This document shows positions 9,364 to 19,700 of a stretch of 23,460 bases of DNA, piece by piece. Position numbers and translations under genes: made by a program. Source of the DNA: Gryganskiella cystojenkinii (Eukaryota; Mortierellomycota; Mortierellomycetes; Mortierellales; Mortierellaceae); the NCBI GenBank assembly GCA_015852425.1, contig JAAAIG010000270.1, positions 1 to 23,460 on the forward strand, written 5' to 3'. Position 1 is the first letter of the stretch. Each line of letters starts with the position of its first letter. Under the pieces are notes generated by a model. The model made no database searches. It saw only the letters and a list, made by a program, of their open reading frames with translations, and had not been told where the DNA came from.

Positions 9364-9489
9364 CAAAACCTCCGACTCGACTCGACTCGACTCAGTCTCA
9401 GCTTTGCCCTCGTTCTCCTTCTCGACTTTTGAATCATTCTTCCCCCTCTCTTATCTCTTCTTTCTCTCTTCACTTCATCCCAATCAAAC

Positions 9490-10113
9490 ATGCGGTCACC
9501 TCTTCTATTCTCATTCATCTTGGCGTGTTTCGCTCTTCTCGGCATGGTTGCTGCCCAGTCACAGTGCGGCCCAGACGCTGGATCATGTACGGATGGCAAC
9601 TGCTGCTCCCAAGCGGTAAGCCAATCCAAAAACTTCGATTCTCTTTTCCTTCCAAAGTCTGGGAATACAATGTAGATTGACAGCAAAACCGACTCTCATT
9701 CCCAAACTCACCCACTGTGTCAACTTTTTATTTTTTTTAATTCATTTTCTGCTTCCATTTAGGGCTTTTGCGGTGCCACCCCTCTTCATTGCGGGTCAGG
9801 CTGTCAACCTTCTTATGGAACCTGTGGCGGCGGAGGGTCTGTCAGCCCTTCAGTTTCAGCTACAAGTGGGTCCGTTAGTGTCTCTCCTACGTTTTCCCCT
9901 ACACTCTCAGTCTCAGCCTCGACAACTACCACCACCGAAACCTCTACTACCAGGACCAGACACACACAAGACCCAAGCCCCGAGCCTACCAAGCCAACGT
10001 TTCAACTTCAACCGTCTGGAAAGCCCAGTGCTGCCATCTCTGCCCAGGACAAGGGTGTTCGTTCGACTGTTGCCCTGATCGTCGTATTCATTGCTGGATT
10101 GATGATGGCATAG
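9490..10113 (+). CDS. Secreted chitin-binding (hevein-like, CBM18) protein, probably GPI-anchored
   Basis: Two exons, 9490-9615 and 9763-10113, joined by a 147-nt GT-AG intron, give 158 residues. Residues 1-22 are a clear signal peptide ending MVAA. Residues 26-63 form a type 1 chitin-binding domain with all eight cysteines (26, 33, 38, 39, 45, 52, 56, 63); the join restores CCSQAGFCG at the domain centre. A Ser/Thr/Pro-rich region follows (about 68-128), suited to heavy O-glycosylation. The C-terminus is a hydrophobic tail without basic end (STVALIVVFIAGLMMA), as in GPI-anchor signals. There is no enzyme domain. The protein probably sits at the plasma membrane or cell wall, binding chitin for wall organisation, adhesion or shielding. 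It could be a plain tail-anchored wall protein if the GPI prediction is wrong. Confidence 0.92.
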
Positions 10114-10707
10114 GGATACGGGGAACGGAAGAAACAATGGAGTTGGACTCTGCATTCGCAGCGCCCTGCCCCGCAAACAACCCATCTACCTCATATATAT
10201 CACCATATTCTCATTCAGCATTGGCCAAACACCTTGTACCATTTTACCCATGGCCTTAACATCTAATCTTTTTCAATAATATTGCACTCTCCTGGCTCAA
10301 CAAAGTCTGGAATAATCATTCACCGAAAACAAAGAAAAAAAAAAAACGTCATGCAAAAGAACCTAAAAAAATGTAACGGACTGCATCGCCCAAAAAAAAA
10401 ATAGAGCGCACTGACATGAAAAAAATGTACCTGAAAAATGACGAACAGCGAAACCGAAAAAAAAGGAAAACCTTTGGATCTCAACTCAATAATCTTTGAT
10501 AAGGATGATGAGCCAAAACAAACCAGCACCACACAGAAAAAACGCCTCCAATCCCTGTAAACGAAACGTGCCTAGTCTGCCATTCCACGCTAAATATGTG
10601 AACTGGTCTGTGCGATGGTGGCGCCCGAAGGGGTGGCGAGTTTATTTTCAAGTGGCCATGCTGTAAGGATGTAAAGGATAGGGTCGATCTTTTAATTTCT
10701 CTTTTTT
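10114..10707. other. Convergent intergenic region / 3' UTRs
   Basis: The 3' ends of the chitin-binding gene (plus) and the epimerase gene (minus) face each other here. The sequence is A-rich at 10320-10470 with several runs of 8-11 A. AATAAT at about 10276-10281 may serve as a polyadenylation signal for the plus-strand gene. No gene seen. Confidence 0.5.
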
Positions 10708-12075
10708 CTACAGCAAACTCAAGATCTGGCTTCCTTCCCAGGAATCACCCGCTGCAAGGGCAAGGAATTCTGCAACTTGACCCGCCTCGACGCAAATCAT
10801 ACGTTGGAACTCGTCATTGCCAAAATCAGCCATGCCGGCCGCCTTTTCTGTCCAGGGGTTCCAGACCACGACATCCTTCAGACCGTTTCTGTGCAAGTCA
10901 ATGCCACTCTTTTCGCCGTACTGGATATGAATATCAGGCGTGTCCAAGTTTGCGTAGACAGAGTCGACCTCTCCGCGGATCACGACGTCACCCTCCTGTC
11001 TCACAGTCGTCATCTGGACCTTGTCCGTGTAGTCGGCACCACTCAGACCAATAACCTTGACTTTGGAAGCATCCTATCAACCGCCGTCGAGTTCGCAGTG
11101 AATATAAAACGTCAGTACTTTTACCATTCCTCATAGGTAACACTCTACAGGAGCCGCAAAGAAGAAAGAAGACAGAAGGCTCTCATAAAGACAAACGAAC
11201 TTACAGGGATTAAGAAATAGGTATGGAGAAGAGTGTTGAAGTCGAAGGCCTTGTCGCCAATGTTGTGGACCCTCAATTGGGTCTCGATGGTATCTGCCGA
11301 CAACTTGACAGTGTAGACGAGAGCAAAGTCAAAGGGCCACATATTGCGATGTTCCGCCGAAATCATAGAGTGGTCAAGGCCTTTGAAAAAGCAGGAAAAA
11401 AGAAAAAGAAAATCTGTTAGACCAAAAGTAGCTCTTATCCTTATCGGCCACATAGAGTATATCGTTTCCTTTTTCTCTTTACCAAACTCAGCGACGACCG
11501 TGGAGCCGTCCTCGCGCGAGTTGACAAGCTTCCAGCGAGAGATGCGGGCGAATCCTATGAAGGTTGTGTTATAAAAAATTTACACCGGAATGAGCGGAGG
11601 GAAGATGCTGTATTGGGGTCATACGACGGGGTTGAGGATCAAAATGATTCGTTACCATGCTGAGGAAGACTGGCAGTGACATGGGGAGCCTTGCTCTTGC
11701 CAAAGACTGGAAAGACAAGAGGAATGCTGTGAAAAGCAAGTAGATATTAGCTCGTGCGGTTGTTTGCCAACATTGGCGATCATTTCTCAGAAAAGATAAG
11801 ATCATACCCTCCACGGATGGCCTTTGAGCCGTCGAGAATAGCCTTTTCACTATATAAAAAAGATTGGAGAGTGAGATATGGTGAGCCAGAACTTTGCCGA
11901 GCAACGGGTATCGGCAAGAGAACGCGTTATTGGGATTCTCCTACCTGAGAAAAATGCGCTCTGCACCCTGAACCTTCCAAGAAGTGAGGGTGGCGCCAAA
12001 GAAGTAAACTTCGGCGGATGCACCGGAGGACGGATGGGTCAAGACGGTCTTGTCGCTGTGCTGAGTAACAGTCAT
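10708..12075 (-). CDS. Glucose-6-phosphate 1-epimerase (YMR099C-like), 6 exons
   Basis: Exons in translation order are 12075-11945, 11849-11808, 11726-11656, 11554-11483, 11380-11205 and 11073-10708, giving 285 residues (yeast YMR099C has 297). All five introns are GT-AG, 81-131 nt. The joins restore the family blocks FGATLTSWK, EKAILDGSKAIRGGIPLVFP, LPQHGFARISRW, NMWPFDFAL, FNTLLHTYF and MICVEAGQV. The catalytic pair of this aldose-1-epimerase-like fold is visible as H158 (LLHTYF) and E260 (VEAGQV), with D201 also in the expected place. The enzyme interconverts alpha and beta anomers of glucose 6-phosphate and related hexose 6-phosphates, in the cytosol. The ATG gives the first family-like residues (MTVTQHSDKTVL). 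An in-frame alternative start was not needed. Confidence 0.95.
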
Positions 12076-12614
12076 TGTAAAGATGTGATTTGTTTCTGAA
12101 ATGAGAAAGTGAGGGGATGAACGGGAAACAATGCAATCAAATTACTTTATTCGCTGACTTTGTGTCGTTCTCACGGCCTGTGACCACTTTTTTTCTCTCC
12201 CTGAATGGACAACCTGCGTCCACCGCGTCGATCTTTATGTGAAGCACGCAGGAACACTGAACAAGTCGCGATGCCTGAATTATATGACATCCTTATGTAC
12301 GAGAGAGAGGAGAGCACGAATGAAGAGGATCAAATGAGTGACAAAGGTCTCCCTTCATGGCGCAATGGTGCTGGCAGTCAAGCCTTTTGTATCCAGGTGT
12401 CACGTTGATCGATTTTGGTGGCAAACTTTTTTCTTTTTTTTTTATTTTACTTGAGGTCATGTTGTTTCCCACAGTTTCACCGCAACGCTCCATGTCAATT
12501 CTTTTTACATTTCGTTCTCTCTTATCACTACCATTGTTGTTTCTTTTTCTCAACACCTCGCCTTCGCCTACTGTTTTTTGACGCGGGTCTGAACAAAAGA
12601 AGAGCAGGGTCAAC
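12076..12614. promoter_or_regulatory. Divergent promoter region, epimerase and 614-aa protein genes
   Basis: A 539-base region between two genes transcribed away from each other. On the minus strand, TTTCAG sits about 30 bases before the epimerase ATG and might mark a leader intron. The plus-strand side carries a long CT-rich stretch (about 12420-12570), as often found at fungal transcription starts. Overlapping small frames look like readings of these tracts. Confidence 0.5.
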
Positions 12615-14869
12615 ATGAATGTCATTGGTAACGCATACAGTCTCGTACTAGACTGATTCATCCTACAAAACAGTCTACGCATTGAATGGTGGACTCTGAC
12701 TCATCGTCTTCTCCATTTACTTCCTCTTCTTCTTAGATGCTAGGGCAAAAATTCACCCAAGTCATGAAAATTGGGCCAACGTCGAGACTCAAGTCGACCT
12801 GTGGAGACTTGAGATGAACCGTGTGGAGTCGTCTGACCAACTCGTGGTCGCAAGGCGGTCATCTTATCTCAACGAAACCCACACTCGCACCAAAAAACAG
12901 AGCAGTCAGGACGACGGATGGTTTGGCCCACCTCTCGGTCGAGGTCATGGTGCAGGGAACTCCTTTGAGAGAAAGGCCAGGTAATAACAGACTCTTGTTT
13001 CCTACTATCATACCAGTTACGCGTTCTCGATTTTTGAGATTCACCCTCCCAACCTCGCGTACACAGCACATAACAACAATCGTCCTTTGTTATCAACAAG
13101 AAACTAACCACAAAAAAAAATAAAAATACACAGGTCATCCGGCGAACAAATTCTATCGACTCTCGACAACGACGTGACGAGTTACTGGCTGAAAGAGAAG
13201 GAGAGAATGACGCTCTTTGGATCAAAGCAACCTCGGAGACTGTTCCCTAAAGCCAGTGTCGCAGAATCCGAGCGGGAGGACCTAGGCTGGGGGAACCCAT
13301 CCGAAAACACGAACGCGTATGAAGAGGGTACTAACGAGATCATCCGAGAGCAACGCGAACGAGAGTTTTGGCAGCAACGCGATGGCCATTGGTATACACT
13401 TCATCCGAAACCCTGCCCGTCTTCATCTTCCTCCTCAAGAGCCAAACCGACAGTGTACTCTCATCATGCGCACGGACGGAGACTGAGTGCATCGGGGACA
13501 CAACAAGGGTATGATGCGGATAGGGATGATTCCGGAGACGACAGCTGTGACGATGAGGAGAAGGAGAAGAACGGAGGCAGATCTTATACATCACCCCAAC
13601 CCCGACGTCATTCCTATCACCATTATCAGCAACAACAGCAGCAGCATCATCCAAAGAGAACAGTGCTTGTTCAAAAGTCAGTGCAGTCATCCTCTCGGGC
13701 ACCTCAGTCAACATCTCATATCAATTCTCGGACTGGATGGAAAGAGGAGGTAGAATGGATGAAACCAAGTGCGGCGTGGACCAATAGTCGAGCAAGCAGT
13801 GGCAGCGCCAATGTATCGAGTGCTAGTACTGGTTTCAGTCTCTGGGAGCCAGAATCGGATGCAACTGAGCCTGGTCCAGACGAAGAGGAGGCAGTGGCGG
13901 TGGTGGTGGTGGAGGATCTCTTGGATTTTGGCACAAGCGAACCGGACAGCTTGCCGACGGCTTCACGCGCCATTCCCACCAAGAATATCCTTAATGATAT
14001 GTCTGGTACGGACAAGCTCCTTGATCTGGATGACGACCCTACCACTGCGTCTGCACTGGTGAAGGAAAGTTCGATTCTTGAGTCACTACAGGGATTGACT
14101 TTTCCGGAGGAGCAGAGTCTCCATGATTTTACCTTGCCGTCGGTCCTCGGCGCTAGGATTTCGGAACATGATCGTGCTATCGAGTCCTTGCAGGACCTGG
14201 ATTCCCATGAGAGGCGACTGGTTGAAGAGCCTCCTGCGATTTCAGAGGCCGGACAAGAACTGACAGCCGGACTACCACACGAGCTGTCTTTCCAGCCAGT
14301 GTCTCCAGCGGTGGAATCTCATCAATCTCTTGACCGTGACACTGTAGAGAGGGATCACGAGTTCAAATCCTTAGGGGGACTGGACTTTCAATCGCAACGT
14401 CTCGCCGCATCGACCATTCCTCTCCTTCCTCCTGCTATTGCGGCCACATCCAACTCGGGATTCGAATTTGCAAGTTCAAACGATTGGATTCAAAAACTGG
14501 GGAAGAAAGGGGAACGACAGCCGCCAAGGGAAATCCAAGTCACGTTGACGGTTGAAACCAAAAATCATGGCCTGCAACCTCTCTACGTCGCGGAGGTAAA
14601 TTACTCCTTACCCTGTTTTCATTGACCAGATTGACTCTGACCGTGGAAGCGATAAAAAGAGAAAAAAAAACAAACCATTCCTTTCTGACCACTCTTACAA
14701 GCACCTCCCATTTTTATTTTTCTTCTCTCTTTCTCCACCCCAGAGGAGTAAACTCCTAGAAAATGTCAAGGATTTTTGTTCCAAATTCGATATGCAAGAG
14801 TATGAGAAGGCCTTATTTGTCACTCTTGTTACCATGGTCAAAAACCAGAAGACTCAAGACGAGATCTAG
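12615..14869 (+). CDS. 614-aa mostly disordered protein with clathrin-box motif, 4 exons
   Basis: Exons are 12615-12627, 12737-12980, 13134-14595 and 14744-14869. Introns are GT-AG; the second has a good CTAAC branch site. Exons 2-4 are well supported by continuous, phase-compatible reading. The 13-base first coding exon (MNVI plus one base) is tentative, chosen because it is the first ATG after the CT-rich leader and its donor fits the phase. Features are a charged N-terminus, Ser/Asp-rich regions, a six-Gln run (about 251-256), an acidic tract (about 213-229), DLLDFG (347-352) and a canonical clathrin box LLDLD (381-385). Three loose ESLQGL-type repeats lie at 402-509. A compact C-terminal module follows (about 550-605; VETKNHGLQPLYV, FCSKFDMQEYEKALFVTLV). 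I do not recognise the family. A role as a trafficking adaptor is an inference from the motif only. Confidence 0.72.
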
Positions 14870-16900
14870 ACCAACACAAAGTAGTGACTCTTTTCGTTGG
14901 GATTAAACTGTAAAAAGAAGAGAAAAGCAAACAGATCCTTACTTCAAGTGTGGAACTTTGGAGGTCGTGCATACTCCAAGGTGCTCGCCTTTGAAAGTTC
15001 AATAAAAATAGGGAAGAGACAACGGGAAAAAAGATTCCTGTTGCGTCATGGTGGCACAAAGGAACTAAGGTCGAGAGGAATCGGCGATGTTCTAGGTCGT
15101 TGTTTTTAGACTTGAGAAAAGGTGGTGCGCTCCATTGCCATAGGCCGAGTGGGAGTGTATGCTAATTGAGACCCAGAGGTCCTTCATATATCCTTATATT
15201 TTTTTACAATGAGAAACCACATTTCAATGGCCTGGTGTATTCAATTCAGTATTCCGTCAGTGCGTATTTTGAGGATATATGAAAGGTGAGAAGGTCAAGG
15301 TGTGCACTGGCCACTCCTTGTCAAATAGGTGGACAAAAAAAATATGCGAATGCGCGATTTTTGTTGTGTGATCCGTTTTTAGGGGACCCTCTTGACGCGG
15401 AAACATTATTTTTTGTTTGCATGAACAGAAAAAACAGAAAAGTAACTCTCTGTTCCTTATCCCATATTCACAAGCAATGCCAAAAATAAAAGAAAAGGAT
15501 TTTTTTTCTTTCTGTGCCTCGTCTGCCTTGCATTCGACATGCCTGATAATCAGCGCAAAGGAAGAGTGTTCCTTTGAAAAGAACTTGCACTTGACTGAAG
15601 GGCCAAGCGGGAAGGAAAAAAAAAAAAGGAAAAATGGCTTTGTGTTCGTTGCGCATTGATCGGTTTGCTTCGCCCTCCAGACACACAGACTCGCAAGTAA
15701 GGTTGGAGAGAGGAGGCGCAGAATTTTCTTCCTTTCCGTTTTACTTCTGGGTATTCCTCTTTGTTGCCATGTGCAAACAAAAAAATCACCCAGTGTCCAA
15801 AAGCAGAGTCTTCTACCCCTTTCCAGCCTTTTTTTTTTTTTTTTGTAGTTGGGCTAAGCCAAGAAAACAAGTGTCTGTCTCACACGCTTGAAGGCGGAAA
15901 AGTTGATCCTCACCTTCATCTCGTCATGAATTCAAGGAAGCAAATAAAATCGGAGCGGCATAGAAACACGAGGGAGAAGGAGACGGGAGATGGGTATACT
16001 GCTAAGCCGAAAGAAAAGCGATTAACAGAAAAAACATTTTGTTGGGCATTGAAGCGGCAATCCACTTGCGTCAGAAAAGGAAAACCTCACCAAATCTTTT
16101 CGGAAACCTTTTCAATGCATTGTCATGCACGATGACTGAGAACCTCAGACTAGACCTCTTGTACCTTCTTTCTCCCCTGCTGGTCGCAAAAGCTGTAAAA
16201 AAAATACTGATTAGCTATACGCGCGCATGGATCATCGTCTACTTGGGATGATCTACCTCTATCGAGGCGAGACGATCTTTTTCTCTCTCTATAACTACGT
16301 GGCTACAGCGACAAGGGTTCAGTTGAGTATATTTAAAACGAGAGAAACTCGCTGCCATCCGACAATGCTTGGATCTAAGTGTCTACGCGAGTTAAGATCG
16401 GAGAGTCAGTGAGTTCAAGCGAACCTCTTTCTATTCTTTTGATTTTTTTGTCTTCCCTTACCTCCTTTTTTTTGTTGGACAACTACATCGCGAACAGAAC
16501 GCGTATCTTCATTAAAGCCAACGCGTTTGGCTGTGTCGGATGGCGAGAAAAAAAAAAGAAGTCCAACAATTATAATACGACTTTTTGAAGGAGTTTCGTA
16601 ACCATAGATCTACATCCATTGTGTATTGACCCGAGATGATAGAAAGCATATAGCTACAGAGCCTTCGACTAGGGAGAGAAAGAGAGAGAGAGGGATTGAT
16701 GATCATACACGCATAAAACCACAAAGCATCAAACGAACCCGCATTGTTAGTTGTGCCAATTGTGCCAAGAACAAGCAAGCACCTCATGCAATCGACTCAA
16801 AAAAAAAAAGAAAAGGTAAAAAACAAAGGAAAGAAACAAAATTTTGAAGGGCCAGACTCACAAGAATGCAACGAATGCAACATGGTATACTGATGCTCGG
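14870..16900. other. Gene-empty region, first part
   Basis: After the 614-aa gene I see only frames of up to 124 codons, rich in Lys, Phe and Ser and driven by A/T runs. A short imperfect inverted pair (15181-15195 and 15271-15285, core TATATCCT/AGGATATA) and GATCATC/GATGATC (about 16229-16252) are the only local symmetries noticed. No tRNA or rRNA signature was found. Confidence 0.5.
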
Positions 16901-17020
16901 CATGCATTTCTTCTTGGAAATAGTCGCTATTTAGCATACAAAAAGGTCACTTGGAATCGAACGTATCGCTGTGGAGGATGATGTAAGCAAAGACGAGAAC
17001 GCGGACATTCAGGTATTCAT

Positions 17021-17023
<3 letters not shown>

Positions 17024-17079
<56 letters not shown>
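17024..17079 (+). repeat. (GA)28 microsatellite
   Basis: About 28 uninterrupted GA units, then GA-rich imperfect sequence to about 17115. It is the longest pure dinucleotide tract in the window. Confidence 0.95.
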
Positions 17080-17081
<2 letters not shown>

Positions 17082-18900
17082 GGCAGAAGGGAGAGAAGGA
17101 AGGAAAAAGGAAAAAGTGTGCATCATTTGCCCTGTTTACTTGCATGCTTTCTTTTCTTTTGCGTGCAGTTGTCGAAGCGTGGGTAAGCGGTTCTTGGGAA
17201 AGAGCTATCGTGCAAAGAACGAAAAACAGAGTTTATTATATTTCAACTTTCCCTAAGTGCGCGGTTTCTTTAAATGCAAAGAGGGGTCTCCTGAGAAGGT
17301 CGGAAGAAAATTAAAGCGCACAAGTCAATTTTGTAAAATGTTGGGACCAAGACTTGTGTCAAGGAAACTTTTGCTGCCGAGTTCGTGCGGCAAAAACTAC
17401 GGTTCTGAGTCATTGATTGCATCAGCAGTTACATCTACAGAAGTACTGGTCTCTCTCTCATAGTTGTGAGCCTGGAGCTGTTGTCCGAGGAGCAAAGGAC
17501 TGACAGGAGTGGGCAAGAACTTATATTTTCTCTATTATTCAATTTCTCTCCACTCTTGTTTTTTCTTCCTCTATCCTGTGCAATAAAGGAGAGATTGTCG
17601 AAATGTGGGCTGGTGGGGAAGAGAAAAAGAGAACAGGCATCTCCAATTTTCCAACTGAGCGGATCCGTGGAACGATGTTGTACACTAGTCTACGCTCAAG
17701 TTGATCACTTGAAGGTTCTCTATTTCTGAAGGGTCCAACTTACTTTCCATCAATAGGAGAGGTCTTTTCTTTTAATGTTGCTTTAATCTCATTTCCCCGA
17801 TCCAGGGAGGAACGAAAGGAGGTCCGATCAAAACCTTATCTAACAAGTGAGAGCGAAAAGCTAATTGACGATCATTTTCTTTTTGTTGCTCTCTGACGAA
17901 AACGTCCTACTTCGGCCAGCAGACGCAAGGCTTTGGTGTCTAGAACAACGGTATGTCTCCTGCTGCCATCTTTGTTTAATACGACCAATACTCGCGCCTT
18001 TTGGTTGTGCGATGGCGGGCAGACACAGGCTGTTGGTAACAAAGTGAAAGATGTCTCTTCTGCCTCCTCATTCCAAAGATCACGCCTCAATTTGCTTATA
18101 AAAATCGCAACAACGATAAAAAAGTATGGGACCAATTGACCTTGGATGAACCTCTTTCTTCCCTTCTCGAGGTTGCACAGGTCCAGTATTCCTGACACAA
18201 TGGGGACAGAGATCACCGCGACCTATCGATGGTCAACCAAGAGAAGATATATGGTTTCGGTGGAGATTGGATATGCCGGCACGGCTGTCTCAAGAGAACT
18301 GTTGGGGTAATAGCTCGATCTGTCGTGGACCACATAAAGGTTTCACAAAAAGTAGGCACGCCATTTCGTGTAATACATATTAATGGCAATCAACTGGAAG
18401 GAACCAACATGAGTCGACAGAAAAGGCCAAATGAACAACAGCGACGACAAACAAGGACAGTCTCTCGTTCGATCGTCGCCGACTGTAAAAAAACCATAAA
18501 CAATGGAGTGAGAAAAGTCGCAATTCGCCTGCGCTCGAAGTTGAGAGTTTATTAATCCAAAAATTGTTGCCAGTGAACCTGTTGAGTGCACATCGTGCCT
18601 TCAGTATATGGTATCGATCGATGTCATTTTTGTTCTCTCGCCGAGACAAAGAGCGCGGCCAAAAGGCGACTTTCGATTTTTTTACGGCTTGTTTTTGTTC
18701 AAACACGCAGGACTGGCGTACGATGCAGTTGGATAGTATGGCGCCATTCTTCGATTTTGAGCCGTTTTTTTTATGATGTTGTGTCTTTGAAGGAAGTGCA
18801 TATGGATTGTTGTGCGACGACGCACATGGAGCAAAACCAAAAAAAAAAACAAAAACGAAAACACAACAGTGGGGACCTGTCTCATTGTTTTTGAAAGAGC

Positions 18901-18923
18901 ACTCTCCAAGTTTTTTGGAGAGT
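18901..18923. repeat. Small perfect hairpin
   Basis: Nine-base perfect stem (ACTCTCCAA against TTGGAGAGT) around a five-base loop. No gene lies next to it. Its role, if any, is unknown. Confidence 0.6.
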
Positions 18924-19700
18924 CCAAACATTTTTTTCAATAGAGTCTTTCTCTGCGCTCTCAATCCAGTACTCCTGCTGACTCAATTGACGTAACGATG
19001 CACAGACAAACAGAGTCTAGCCAAGTGCGCCGCGCAAAATCGCCATGAGGGTCGAGCTGTAACGTCAGGAAAAAAGAAATCGACAGAAGTCATCAGGTGT
19101 CATTTGTCTATACTATTGGCGCCTTGTGCCCTTTTTTTTCGACAAAGGAAAACAACTCGAGCTCTGGATTGGAAATTGTTTCCAGCGTCCCGAACTTTAA
19201 AAATGGCGGTAAAAAAAGTGGCAATGGATACCAAACGACTGCGGATGATACCACCACGCCTTGACCACCTCCCCTATTATTATATTCTCTCCTCGGAGGA
19301 GGAAGGAGCGTGGGTCTTCTATTCATCTCCTTTCGTGGAAAAGTAGAGTTAAAGTCCATAGGTTGATAAACAAATAAATGAATTCTGCGTTGACTTGTTG
19401 CGCTGCGATGGGCTGTGTCATGTCGATTGTTAGCCGAGAATTTGTTTTTGTTTGCGTGAACAAAGCCGAAGAAACAAAAATAGGGGAAACTACATTCATG
19501 AAAAGACACTGGAACTGCCAAGAGCGAAAGAACCAATTCTCTTTTTCGTGGAACGAGCAGCATTGGTGCGAGTTCACCAGGTATCATCATGGGAGTCCAA
19601 GAAAGAAAATTAAAAAGAAAAAAAATTCGTTTACCCTCACCGTCGTTGATGAACATTGTTCCTTTCATCCCATTTTAACAATGTCCACTCAGAAAAGACG

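Larger units (their letters stand above)
8287..9489. promoter_or_regulatory. Divergent promoter region, PP2C and chitin-binding genes
   Basis: A 1.2-kb region shared by two genes transcribed away from each other. It holds six GGTT units (8325-8350; CAACC-type repeats in the PP2C leader), GA-rich sequence at about 8410-8440, many A/T runs, a 20-base T run (9344-9363), four CGACT units (about 9373-9393) and a CT-rich leader (9408-9489) directly before the chitin-binding ATG. Several frames of 60-236 codons cross it, but they are low-complexity Phe/Ser/Leu or Lys/Arg readings of these tracts and not credible genes. Confidence 0.55.
16901..19700. other. Gene-empty region, second part
   Basis: It contains the (GA)n tract described separately and a small hairpin at 18901-18923. 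The longest frames are on the minus strand (18380-18964, 194 codons; 19108-19668, 186 codons). They are cysteine-, Phe- and Lys-rich, without motifs, leaders or intron logic. The minus-strand frame 17872-18216 has a slightly protein-like part (RVLVVLNKDGSRRHTVVLDT) but no supported start or partner exon. Confidence 0.45.

Noticed and set aside
13174..13176. Start of the 614-aa protein at 13174
   Set aside because: The codon is GTG, not ATG. The frame continues upstream through a GT-AG intron with a CTAAC branch site into a coding exon.
13340..13714. Minus-strand and other frames inside the 614-aa gene
   Set aside because: They are shadows of the long plus-strand exon, which is joined to its neighbours by phase-compatible introns.
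18380..18964. 194-codon minus-strand frame
   Set aside because: Composition is noise-like (Cys, Phe, Lys and Ser runs from A/T tracts), no motif, no promoter or splice logic.
19108..19668. 186-codon minus-strand frame with an ATG
   Set aside because: Low-complexity Phe/Leu/Pro segments and no recognisable domain. Its length is within chance for an 8-kb region of this composition.
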